From contig JAOAGO010000014.1 in NCBI GenBank assembly GCA_026415715.1, positions 16,738 to 62,792 of the forward strand: DNA of 46,055 bases. The letters run 5' to 3'. The first letter of the stretch is position 1; every line of letters begins with the position of its first letter. The DNA is from Chitinophagaceae bacterium. GTDB taxonomy: Bacteria; Bacteroidota; Bacteroidia; Chitinophagales; Chitinophagaceae. Made by a program: the position numbers and the translations under genes. Below, one piece after another: positions 26,533 to 33,742 of the stretch. The notes under the pieces were generated by a model. The model was not told where the DNA came from. It searched no databases and was given only the letters and a program-made list of their open reading frames with translations.

Positions 26533-27249
26533 TTATCTTCTGGCTCTGCCGCCCCGGCGGTCTCTGCGTTCGGTAACGTCGCTTTTCGATCCGGTAAAAT
26601 TGAGATTCAACTCTCTTTTGCTTAACACTTCGCCCTTGCAAATCCACACTTTAATGCCGATTTTACCGTAAACGGTGAGGGCATGCACGCTGGCATAATC
26701 AATATCCATGCGAAAGGTATGCAGTGGTACACGTCCCTGTTTTATTTCCTCCGAACGTGCAATTTCCGCACCTCCCAAACGACCGCTGACTTTAATCTTG
26801 ATTCCTTCTGCTCCCATGCGTAGTGCAGAGGCAACAGCCATTTTTACGGCTCGTTTATAATTAATACGGTTTTCAATCTGTCGGGCAATGGTATCAGCGA
26901 CGATTGTGGCATCCAGCTCGGGGCGACGAATTTCAAGGATATTGATCTGAACATCTTCCTTTCCGGTCAGCTTTTTTAATTCTTCTCTGATCCGATCCAC
27001 TTCGCCGCCGCCTTTTCCGATAATAATTCCGGGTTTTGAAGTATGTATGGTGATAATGAGTTTACCCAGCGTACGTTCAATAACGATTTTTGATATGCCC
27101 CCTTTGTTGATACGGGCATTCAGGTAGGTTCTGATTTTATGATCTTCCAGCAGTTTGGAAGCAAAATCTTTCCGGTTACCGTACCAGTTTGACTCCCAAC
27201 CGCGGATGATTCCCAATCGGTTTGCTATCGGATTTACTTTTTGACCCAT
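26533..27249 (-). CDS. rpsC: 30S ribosomal protein S3
   Basis: mRNA-entry protein with a KH domain. The 238 residues start [20 protein letters not shown]. The KH loop is [20 protein letters not shown]; later blocks are [40 protein letters not shown] and [15 protein letters not shown]. The tail is short and basic ([11 protein letters not shown]). Confidence 0.98.
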   Translation of the reverse strand: MGQKVNPIANRLGIIRGWESNWYGNRKDFASKLLEDHKIRTYLNARINKGGISKIVIERTLGKLIITIHTSKPGIIIGKGGGEVDRIREELKKLTGKEDVQINILEIRRPELDATIVADTIARQIENRINYKRAVKMAVASALRMGAEGIKIKVSGRLGGAEIARSEEIKQGRVPLHTFRMDIDYASVHALTVYGKIGIKVWICKGEVLSKRELNLNFTGSKSDVTERRDRRGGRARR

Positions 27250-27263
27250 GTTGTATTTTTAAA

Positions 27264-27674
27264 TTAATTTTCGGTTTCGGTATTATTTGTATTTTGTGTG
27301 TTTTCGGTTTCAGCAGGCAAAGAAACTTGCTCATTGGTTTCTTTGGCGTCCAGTATTATCGTTACATGGTTACTTCTTTTACGGATTCGGTACCCTCTTC
27401 CCTGAGGCGCCGGTCGCATACGTTTTAAAATTCTGGCACCGTCTACATAAATGGTTTTTATATATAGCCGGCTTTCGTCGCCGCCATCGTTTTTCTGCTT
27501 CCAGTTGTTAATGGCGTTTAACAATAGTTTACGCAGGGGTATGGCAGCGTGTTTAGGGCTGTGTTCCAGTGCGGCCAGGGCGCTTTCTACGCTTTTTCCC
27601 CTGATTAAGTCGGCCAGAAGCCTCATTTTTCTTGGCGAACTCGGATAATTTCTGAGTCGTGCAACTGCTTCCAT
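27264..27674 (-). CDS. rplV: 50S ribosomal protein L22 with polar C-terminal tail
   Basis: Lines the nascent-peptide exit tunnel. Core of about 110 residues: [40 protein letters not shown], and the tunnel hairpin [20 protein letters not shown]. The last 20 residues (about 117-136) form an unusual Asn/Thr/Glu-rich tail, with three copies of a NT/TE pattern, beyond the normal end. Bacteroidota L22 often has short tails, so this is probably a lineage feature. Confidence 0.97.
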   Translation of the reverse strand: MEAVARLRNYPSSPRKMRLLADLIRGKSVESALAALEHSPKHAAIPLRKLLLNAINNWKQKNDGGDESRLYIKTIYVDGARILKRMRPAPQGRGYRIRKRSNHVTIILDAKETNEQVSLPAETENTQNTNNTETEN

Positions 27675-27681
27675 GTTACGT

Positions 27682-27960
27682 TTATTGTGATTCTATTTTT
27701 TTACTGGAATGTCCTTTAAATTGACGGGTTGGGGCAAATTCCCCCAGTTTGTGGCCCACCATAAATTCGGTGACATAAACCGGAATAAATTTATTTCCGT
27801 TATGCACGGCAAAGGTGTGCCCTACGAAGTCGGGCGTTATGGTAGAACGCCGACTCCAGGTTTTAATAACCGCCTTTTTGATTTTGCCTTCATTCATAGC
27901 CAGAATCTTTTTTTCAAGATGTGTGGCCACGTAAGGCCCTTTTTTTATGGATCTTCCCAT
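27682..27960 (-). CDS. rpsS: 30S ribosomal protein S19
   Basis: Small-subunit head protein. 92 residues: [77 protein letters not shown]. Fully canonical; only seven bases separate it from rplV. Confidence 0.98.
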   Translation of the reverse strand: MGRSIKKGPYVATHLEKKILAMNEGKIKKAVIKTWSRRSTITPDFVGHTFAVHNGNKFIPVYVTEFMVGHKLGEFAPTRQFKGHSSKKIESQ

Positions 27961-27974
27961 AGTTGTTTTTTATT

Positions 27975-28817
27975 TTATGATTGCGCCAGTTTTGTTCCGT
28001 TTCTTCGTTGAATGATCAGCTTATCACTGGGTTTATGTTTTTTTCTGGTTTTTAAGCCTTTTGCATATAATCCTTTTCGGCTTCTTGGATGGCCTCCGGA
28101 TGCTTTACCTTCGCCACCGCCCATAGGATGGTCAACCGGGTTCATGGCTACGCCGCGGGTACGAGGCCGGATGCCGCGCCAACGATTACGCCCTGCTTTA
28201 CCCATACTTTGAAGATTATGGTCGCTGTTGCTGACCACACCAACGGTGGCGTAACAGTTAATCAGCACTTTTCTTAACTCTCCGCTGGGCAGTTTCAACA
28301 CTGCATATTTTTCTTCTTTGTTGGTTAGCTGCGCCGAAGAGCCTGCGCTTCGTGCCATTTTGCCACCCTGTCCGGGCTGTAATTCTATATTATGCACAAT
28401 AGTACCGAGCGGCATATTTTTGAGCATTAAAGCATTGCCCAGTTCGGGGGCGACATCGTCGCCGCTGATAACCTTCATTCCCACCGTAAGACCCTGCGGA
28501 GCCAGTATATACCTTTTTTCCCCATCTGCATACTCCAGCAGGGCAATGAATGCCGTGCGGTTCGGGTCATATTCAATGGATTTTACAGTAGCTTCAATAT
28601 TTCGTTTATCTCTCTTGAAATCTATGATCCGGTATTTCCGCTTGCTTCCGCCTCCGATATAGCGCATGGTCATTTTTCCGGAAGAGTTTCGTCCTCCGGT
28701 TTTTTTCAACGGCTCCACCAATGATTTTTCCGGCACATTGGTTGTGATTTCTGCATAGGCGTTACCAATCCTCCATCGGGTGCCCGGCGTAATAGGTTTA
28801 AATTTTCTTAATGCCAT
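27975..28817 (-). CDS. rplB: 50S ribosomal protein L2
   Basis: Largest and most conserved large-subunit protein, needed for subunit association and peptidyl transfer. 280 residues: [77 protein letters not shown], and [19 protein letters not shown], which contains the functionally important histidine. Canonical throughout. Confidence 0.98.
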   Translation of the reverse strand: MALRKFKPITPGTRWRIGNAYAEITTNVPEKSLVEPLKKTGGRNSSGKMTMRYIGGGSKRKYRIIDFKRDKRNIEATVKSIEYDPNRTAFIALLEYADGEKRYILAPQGLTVGMKVISGDDVAPELGNALMLKNMPLGTIVHNIELQPGQGGKMARSAGSSAQLTNKEEKYAVLKLPSGELRKVLINCYATVGVVSNSDHNLQSMGKAGRNRWRGIRPRTRGVAMNPVDHPMGGGEGKASGGHPRSRKGLYAKGLKTRKKHKPSDKLIIQRRNGTKLAQS

Positions 28818-28859
28818 TTTTTAATTTTTTTTCTTACCGCCCGGGGCGGCCTGTTTATT

Positions 28860-29159
28860 TTAAATATTTGAATAAATATCGATACTGTCTCCTTCAGCCA
28901 ACGTTACATAAGCCTTTTTATAAGCCGGTTTTTTGCCTTCCAGTATTCCGGTTTTGGTGTAACGGGTTTTTTTCTTTCCGGGGATTATTGCGGTGTTTAC
29001 CCGGGTAACCGTTACGCCGTAGAATTTTTCAACTGCATTTTTTATTTCCAGCTTATTTGCCTTACGGGCTACCTTAAAAGCGTAACACTTCCTTTTATCC
29101 TGAAGAGTGTTGGCTTTTTCGGTTATGATAGGTTTTATCAGCACTTCTGACAGTTTCAT
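28860..29159 (-). CDS. rplW: 50S ribosomal protein L23
   Basis: Docking site for trigger factor and SRP at the tunnel exit. 99 residues: LSEVLIKPIITEKANTLQDK, YAFKVARKANKLEIKNAVEK, FYGVTVTRVNTAIIPGKKK. Standard length and order between rplD and rplB. Confidence 0.97.
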   Translation of the reverse strand: MKLSEVLIKPIITEKANTLQDKRKCYAFKVARKANKLEIKNAVEKFYGVTVTRVNTAIIPGKKKTRYTKTGILEGKKPAYKKAYVTLAEGDSIDIYSNI

Positions 29160-29184
29160 GTTGTAGTTTTTTTAATCATTACGA

Positions 29185-29817
29185 TCAGACAACCATTTTT
29201 TCTTTTTGAAATTGACCGGCAGCCGATTCAGTAAATAAAAGCACATCGGCATTCAGAATATCGTAAGTGTTTATATTGTTCAGATTTACATGTTTCACTT
29301 TCGGAAGATTGCGTACCGATAATTCCAGATTCTGATTCCGCTCTGCCTGAATGAACAATATTTTTTTATTCTCAATTTTAAGGTTCCTGAACACTCCGGA
29401 TGCAAATTTGGTTTTGGGCACTTCGGGAGAAAAATCCTCAACTACCATCACGGAATTTTCGGCGGCTTTAACGCTTAAGGCTGATTTCCGTGCCAGAATT
29501 TTTTCTTTGTGATTCATTTTTAAATCATAATCTCTTGGCTGAGGCCCGAAGATGCTTCCCCCGCCGCGATAGAGCGGGTTACGGATTCCGCCTTTCCGGC
29601 TCCCGCCTGTTCCTTTTTGCCGGTGCAGTTTTCGGGTAGAACCCTTTACCTCTGAGCGGGATTTTACTTTATGCGTACCCTGTCGCTGTGCAGCCAGATA
29701 TTGCTTTACGGACAGATATAAAATATGAGAGTGCGGCTTAATGCCGAACCAATCATCCGGTAATTCTACCTGCCTTCCTGTTGGCTTTCCTTCAATATTT
29801 AAAACGTCTAATTTCAT
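29185..29817 (-). CDS. rplD: 50S ribosomal protein L4
   Basis: Early assembly and tunnel protein; in E. coli it also represses its own operon. The 210 residues contain HILYLSVKQYLAAQRQGTHK, VKGSTRKLHRQKGTGGSRKG (tunnel loop), GGGSIFGPQPRDYDLKMNHK and NLPKVKHVNLNNINTYDILN. The tunnel loop around KGTGGSRKGGIRNPLYRGGG looks ordinary. A possible attenuator upstream of rplC could be its target, but this is speculation. Confidence 0.97.
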   Translation of the reverse strand: MKLDVLNIEGKPTGRQVELPDDWFGIKPHSHILYLSVKQYLAAQRQGTHKVKSRSEVKGSTRKLHRQKGTGGSRKGGIRNPLYRGGGSIFGPQPRDYDLKMNHKEKILARKSALSVKAAENSVMVVEDFSPEVPKTKFASGVFRNLKIENKKILFIQAERNQNLELSVRNLPKVKHVNLNNINTYDILNADVLLFTESAAGQFQKEKMVV

Positions 29818-29873
29818 TTTATTTTTTATTTAAAAAAATTACCTGAAGCCGTCTACTGACTTCAGGTCGTTTA

Positions 29874-30497
29874 TCAGGATTTATTTTGAATTAAAACAAT
29901 AGAGCCGTTATGGCCGGGCACTGCGCCGCTGACAAGGAGATAATTTTTTTCAGGAAAAACTTTTAATACTTTAAGCCCTTTAATTTTTACCCGCTCGCCA
30001 CCCATTCTTCCGGCCATACGCATTCCTTTGAAAACACGGCTGGCATCTGAAGAGTTACCCAACGATCCCGGTGCTCTTTCTCTGTCGTGCTGGCCGTGTG
30101 TTTGCGAACCGACGCCGCTGAATCCATGCCTTTTTACAACCCCTTGAAACCCTTTTCCTTTTGATGTGCCCACTACGTCAACTTTTTCTCCTTCGGAAAA
30201 GATTTCTACGGTGACGGTTTCGCCCAGATTTTTTTCAATGGAAAAATCCCTGAATTCTCTGGAAATGCGTTTCGGGCCGGTTTGTGCTTTGGCAAAATGG
30301 CCTGTTTCTCCCTTATTGGAGTGTTTTTCTTTTTTATCTCCAAACGAAAGCTGAACGGCATTGTAACCGTCGGTTTCTACTGTTTTAATCTGTGTAACAA
30401 CGCAGGGACCGGCTTCGATGATGGTGCAGGCTGTATGTTTACCTGTAGCGTCGAAGATGCTGGTCATCCCGATTTTTTTTCCGATTATCCCTTTCAT
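29874..30497 (-). CDS. rplC: 50S ribosomal protein L3
   Basis: Binds near the peptidyl transferase centre. 207 residues: [60 protein letters not shown], and [20 protein letters not shown], followed by [20 protein letters not shown]. Normal length. It is separated from rpsJ by 290 bases, where most related operons have only a few tens; the gap contains a terminator-like structure. Confidence 0.98.
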   Translation of the reverse strand: MKGIIGKKIGMTSIFDATGKHTACTIIEAGPCVVTQIKTVETDGYNAVQLSFGDKKEKHSNKGETGHFAKAQTGPKRISREFRDFSIEKNLGETVTVEIFSEGEKVDVVGTSKGKGFQGVVKRHGFSGVGSQTHGQHDRERAPGSLGNSSDASRVFKGMRMAGRMGGERVKIKGLKVLKVFPEKNYLLVSGAVPGHNGSIVLIQNKS

Positions 30498-30787
30498 AAT
30501 TATAAGGTTTTACGCCTTTCAGAGCCTGCGGGATACCAGCCTGCTTATACCTGTGCAGGAGAGAGTGTTTTCCCGAATGCTACCGACCTTTTCCGTTGTG
30601 CAAAAACGGCTTATGTTTTTTTAAGCCGTACCTGCTGGAAGTACCGGCAGTAAACAAACCCTGAACGGCTTGTTCATATGTTGAGTTGCCTTTTAGGCAA
30701 ATCGAAAAATTCAGCGCTCTTTTCTTCCGCTTTCGGCGAAATTGAGAGTTGAATGTTATTTCAAGAACTTGATCCGGCCTGACATGC
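30498..30787 (-). promoter_or_regulatory. Candidate attenuator leader between rpsJ and rplC
   Basis: The gap inside the S10 operon contains two mutually exclusive hairpins on the minus strand. A 7-bp stem CGGCTTA/TAAGCCG (30607-30613 and 30622-30628) is followed by TTTTTG and looks like an intrinsic terminator. Upstream, GCCGGTAC (30641-30648) can pair with GTACGGC (30625-30631), which shares bases 30625-30628 with the terminator stem and would prevent it. Nearer rplC, CCTGC and GCAGG blocks around 30527-30560 can form further hairpins. No TAnnTTTG promoter was found. Regulation by a ribosomal protein is a hypothesis. Confidence 0.5.
30602..30628 (-). terminator. Internal terminator-like hairpin upstream of rplC
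   Basis: Minus strand: CGGCTTA, 8-base loop, TAAGCCG, then TTTTT. The 7-bp stem is perfect and the T run is immediate, which fits an intrinsic (conditional) terminator within the S10 operon. Confidence 0.6.
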
Positions 30788-31093
30788 TCAGGCTTTGATT
30801 TCCACTTCAACCCCGCTGGGTAAATCCAGTTTGCTTAATGCGTCAACGGTGCGTGAAGAGGATGTATATATATCCAGCAGACGCTTGTGCGTTGCCAGCA
30901 TGAATTGTTCCCGGCTTTTTTTGTTAACGTGCGGTGAACGCAAAACAGTAAATATTTTTTTTCGTGTGGGCAGAGGTATCGGGCCGGTAACCACAGCTCC
31001 GGTGCTTCGCACCGTTTTTACTATTTTCTCGGCCGATTTATCTACCAGATTATGGTCGTACGATAACAATTTGATTCTGATTCGCTGCGACAT
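30788..31093 (-). CDS. rpsJ: 30S ribosomal protein S10
   Basis: First gene of the S10 cluster; tRNA-binding protein of the small subunit and NusG/antitermination partner. From ATG 31093 it has 101 residues, the normal length; an in-frame ATG seven codons upstream would add MHSILKK and lies over the promoter, so it is rejected. Blocks: [60 protein letters not shown] and [13 protein letters not shown]. All canonical. Confidence 0.97.
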   Translation of the reverse strand: MSQRIRIKLLSYDHNLVDKSAEKIVKTVRSTGAVVTGPIPLPTRKKIFTVLRSPHVNKKSREQFMLATHKRLLDIYTSSSRTVDALSKLDLPSGVEVEIKA

Positions 31094-31111
31094 CTTTTTT
31101 AAAATGGAGTG

Positions 31112-31143
31112 CAAAGGTAAGTGTTATGCTTATTCCATCCAAA
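31112..31143 (-). promoter_or_regulatory. Promoter of the S10 ribosomal operon
   Basis: Minus strand: TTTG (31140-31143), a 20-base spacer, then TACCTTTG (31112-31119), followed by GCAC and a short leader to the rpsJ ATG. Both boxes match the Bacteroidota sigma-factor consensus TTTG/TAnnTTTG. This is the best promoter in the window and is appropriate for a highly expressed operon. Confidence 0.75.
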
Positions 31144-31388
31144 TCCATGAATAAGATTTTTTTAACAAAAAGTGTATTAATCAATTTAGACAAAGTGTTG
31201 TTTTCCAAAAAATCAGGAATTACCTGATAAATTAATTTGAATATAAAATAATATTTTATTCATCCAATAATGTTGTTTGGGTTTAAAAAATAAAAGATGA
31301 CAAACATGAAATATTCACATAATATTTTACATAAACAGATTTTAACCTTTTGCCTTAATCTTTTTTAAAAGGTAAGGAATATGGAGAG
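31144..31388. other. Intergenic, AT-rich
   Basis: Very AT-rich stretch between the S10 promoter and the structured element downstream of thrC. No ORF of note, tRNA or clear promoter was seen. Confidence 0.4.
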
Positions 31389-31513
31389 CCCCGCCGCATA
31401 CTGAGGTACTTTCCTGATTGAGCCCGAAGGAATGAAGGAATTGCTGCAACCTGAAAACCCAAAAATTCAGGAAAAATCGTCAGTACCCCGACTGTCAGGC
31501 GTATCCGGGGCGG
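31389..31513. ncRNA. Structured element, possible small RNA or long terminator, unidentified
   Basis: About 125 bases, clearly more GC-rich than the flanks, fold into one long hairpin. Outer helix CCCCG/CGGGG (31389-31393 with 31506-31510), then ATAC/GTAT (31398-31401, 31501-31504), GGTAC/GTACC (31405-31409, 31483-31487), and a perfect 8-bp TTTCCTGA/TCAGGAAA (31410-31417, 31467-31474). The apical part carries a tandem GAAGGAAT. It does not match SRP RNA, tmRNA, RNase P or a riboswitch that I can recall, and the transcribed strand is unknown. It lies between thrC and rpsJ. Confidence 0.4.
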
Positions 31514-31535
31514 AAGAATTAAAAATGCTAAGACC

Positions 31536-32834
31536 CTAAAGATGCAAGAGAAATTGTTTAAGAGATGGATAGTCGGCTGCTATAGGTACAGATTTTTTTG
31601 GAAGCGACATCAGTTGGGCTACCTGTGGCGGTAAGGGGATATTGTGTCCGGTGATTTTTTCTACCTCTTCGGGAAACTTTACGGGATGTGCTGTTTCAAG
31701 AAAAATGCCTTTTTTGCCGGGATGAGGGCGAAGAAACTGATTCAACGCAGCGAGACCTACGGCGCCATGCGGGTCGCAGAGGTAATGACATATTTCATAC
31801 GTTTCGCGAATTGTTTCACGGGTTTGTTCGTCGGTAATGGTAAATGCCGAAAGATGTTGCAGCACCCGGGAATGCTGATGGGAAAATAATTCCAGAATTC
31901 TGATAAAATTACTGGGGTTGCCTACATCCATGGCATTACTTATGGTGGGCATTGTTTTTTTGTGCAGGCGTTCGCCCGTGAGCAAATAATGGCTTACGGT
32001 ATCGTTGATATTGCAGGCAGCGATGAAGCGGCTAACCGGCAAGCCCGAAAGCATGGCTAATATACCGGCGCTTAGATTTCCCAGATTGCCGCTGGGCACC
32101 GAAATGACGGGTGGATTGTCTTTTTCCGGCCACTGTTTCCAGGCCAGTACATAGTATATCTGTTGTGATATCCAACGGGAAATATTGATTGAGTTCGCCG
32201 AAGTGAGCCATAGCTTTTGTTTCAAATCCTTATCGGCAAAGGCTGTTTTAACCAATGCCTGACAATCATCAAATGTGCCGCTAACTTCAAGGGCATGGAT
32301 GTTTTTCCCAAGGGTGGTAAGTTGTTTTTCCTGTACATTGCTCACTTTACCGGAAGGATATAGAATTACCACTTCCACACCGGGCACTTCGTAAAAACCT
32401 GAAGCAACCGCTCCGCCTGTATCGCCCGAAGTTGCTACCAATACCACTACCCGTCCGTTGATGTCTTTAATAAAATAACGCAGGCAACGGCTCATGAAAC
32501 GGGCGCCTACATCTTTAAAAGCCATGGTTGGGCCGTGAAACAATTCCAGCGTGTATGCCTGCAGGCTCACCTGTCTGAGCGGAATCGGAAAGCAAAAGGT
32601 TTCGGTAACAATGGTCCATAAATCTTCGTCCGGAATTGAGCCGGCAACATAAGGTTTAATAACGCGGAAGGCAATCTCCTCATCGCTGAGTTTTTCAGGT
32701 TCGTTTATCAGTTCAGACGGAAACGAAGGAATATATTCCGGGAAATAAAGCCCTTTATCAGGAGGCTGACCCTGAATAACCGCTTCTTTATAGGAAACGA
32801 GCGGCGCCTGATGGGATGTGCTAAAGTATTTCAA
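31536..32834 (-). CDS. thrC: Threonine synthase
   Basis: PLP enzyme converting O-phosphohomoserine to threonine, the last step of the pathway. 432 residues of the E. coli-like (longer) class: MKYFSTSHQAPLVSYKEAVI, DKGLYFPEYIP, the PLP lysine in HGPTMAFKDVGARFM, LVATSGDTGGAVASGFY, SVPSGNLGNLSAGI and NAMDVGNPSNFIRILEL. It overlaps the 3' end of thrB by 14 bases, so translation is probably coupled. Last gene of the thrABC operon. Confidence 0.97.
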   Translation of the reverse strand: MKYFSTSHQAPLVSYKEAVIQGQPPDKGLYFPEYIPSFPSELINEPEKLSDEEIAFRVIKPYVAGSIPDEDLWTIVTETFCFPIPLRQVSLQAYTLELFHGPTMAFKDVGARFMSRCLRYFIKDINGRVVVLVATSGDTGGAVASGFYEVPGVEVVILYPSGKVSNVQEKQLTTLGKNIHALEVSGTFDDCQALVKTAFADKDLKQKLWLTSANSINISRWISQQIYYVLAWKQWPEKDNPPVISVPSGNLGNLSAGILAMLSGLPVSRFIAACNINDTVSHYLLTGERLHKKTMPTISNAMDVGNPSNFIRILELFSHQHSRVLQHLSAFTITDEQTRETIRETYEICHYLCDPHGAVGLAALNQFLRPHPGKKGIFLETAHPVKFPEEVEKITGHNIPLPPQVAQLMSLPKKSVPIAADYPSLKQFLLHL

Positions 32835-33738
32835 CGCCTTTTCGATTTATGGTTGTTACATAAGAATGATAACTGATATGGATTTTGTCTAAAATTTCCT
32901 GCATGGCTTGTTTTACGGTTTCGGCGGTGCTTTTTTCTCTGCTTAGCATAAACACGGAAGGCCCTGAGCCGGCAATACCCCCGCCTAATGCGCCGGCTTC
33001 TAGCGCTTTTGATTTTAGTTTTTGAAATTCAGGAATGAGGATGCTGCGTACCGGTTCCACGATGACATCTTCAAGCGAACGGGCAATGAGAGCATAATCT
33101 TTTTCATACAGGCCGGCTACCAGTCCGGCAATGTTTCCCCACTGTTTGATGGCATCTTTGAGCAGAATTTGTTTCTTCAGTATCTCCCGGGCATCAGAGG
33201 TTTTTACTTCAATTTGCGGATGTACGATAGTAATAAACAGTTCGGGCGCCGGGAGCGGCACGATATCCAGTGGAAAGATAGAGCGGATAAGAGTAATCCC
33301 TCCCATAAGGCAAGGTGCAATATTATCTGCATGTTTTACGCCGGAGGCAAGTTTTTCTCCGTTCATGGCAAACTGAATGAGTTCATTGCGGCTGAAAGGA
33401 TTTCCGAGCAACAGATTTGCCGCATAGGCAGCGCCTGCCGCGCTGGCAGCGCTGGAACCGATTCCGCTACCGGGTTTGATTTTTTTATCAATGGTGAGGC
33501 GAAATCCTTTTACCGATTCTGTTTTTTCTAAAAGCGAAAGCAGCGTAACGCCTGCCACGTTTTGATGCGGGTTAAGGGGAAGTTCAAAGGAACCCTCCAT
33601 ACAGATGTGTACACCCGGTTCATCCGTCAGTTCCAGTTTCATGATATCGTAAGGCTCGCAGAGAGCTAAACCCAGTACGTCGAATCCGCACACAATGTTG
33701 GCAATGGTAGCCGGTGATTTGATGATTACGGAACTCAT
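32821..33738 (-). CDS. thrB: Homoserine kinase
   Basis: GHMP kinase phosphorylating homoserine to O-phosphohomoserine. 305 residues: VIIKSPATIANIVCGFDVLG at the N-terminus, ATP loop IKPGSGIGSSAASAAGAAYA, and the C-terminal GHMP motif LGGGIAGSGPSVFML. All three conserved motifs are intact. It starts four bases after the thrA stop and overlaps thrC. Confidence 0.97.
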   Translation of the reverse strand: MSSVIIKSPATIANIVCGFDVLGLALCEPYDIMKLELTDEPGVHICMEGSFELPLNPHQNVAGVTLLSLLEKTESVKGFRLTIDKKIKPGSGIGSSAASAAGAAYAANLLLGNPFSRNELIQFAMNGEKLASGVKHADNIAPCLMGGITLIRSIFPLDIVPLPAPELFITIVHPQIEVKTSDAREILKKQILLKDAIKQWGNIAGLVAGLYEKDYALIARSLEDVIVEPVRSILIPEFQKLKSKALEAGALGGGIAGSGPSVFMLSREKSTAETVKQAMQEILDKIHISYHSYVTTINRKGVEIL

Positions 33739-33742
33739 AGTT

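Noticed and set aside
30580-30810. Minus-strand ORF of 76 codons in the rpsJ-rplC gap
   Set aside because: Overlaps the rpsJ 3' end and runs through the hairpins; composition is basic and unlike any known protein. The RNA structures explain the gap better.
31426-31441. Tandem GAAGGAAT as a CRISPR or short repeat array
   Set aside because: Only two adjacent copies, no spacers and no cas genes in the window.
31389-31513. SRP RNA, RNase P RNA, tmRNA or cobalamin/glycine riboswitch
   Set aside because: Hallmark sequences of these RNAs (e.g. the SRP GGAAGGAAGCAGC loop, the RNase P GAGGAAAGTCC block) are not present; only short partial resemblances.
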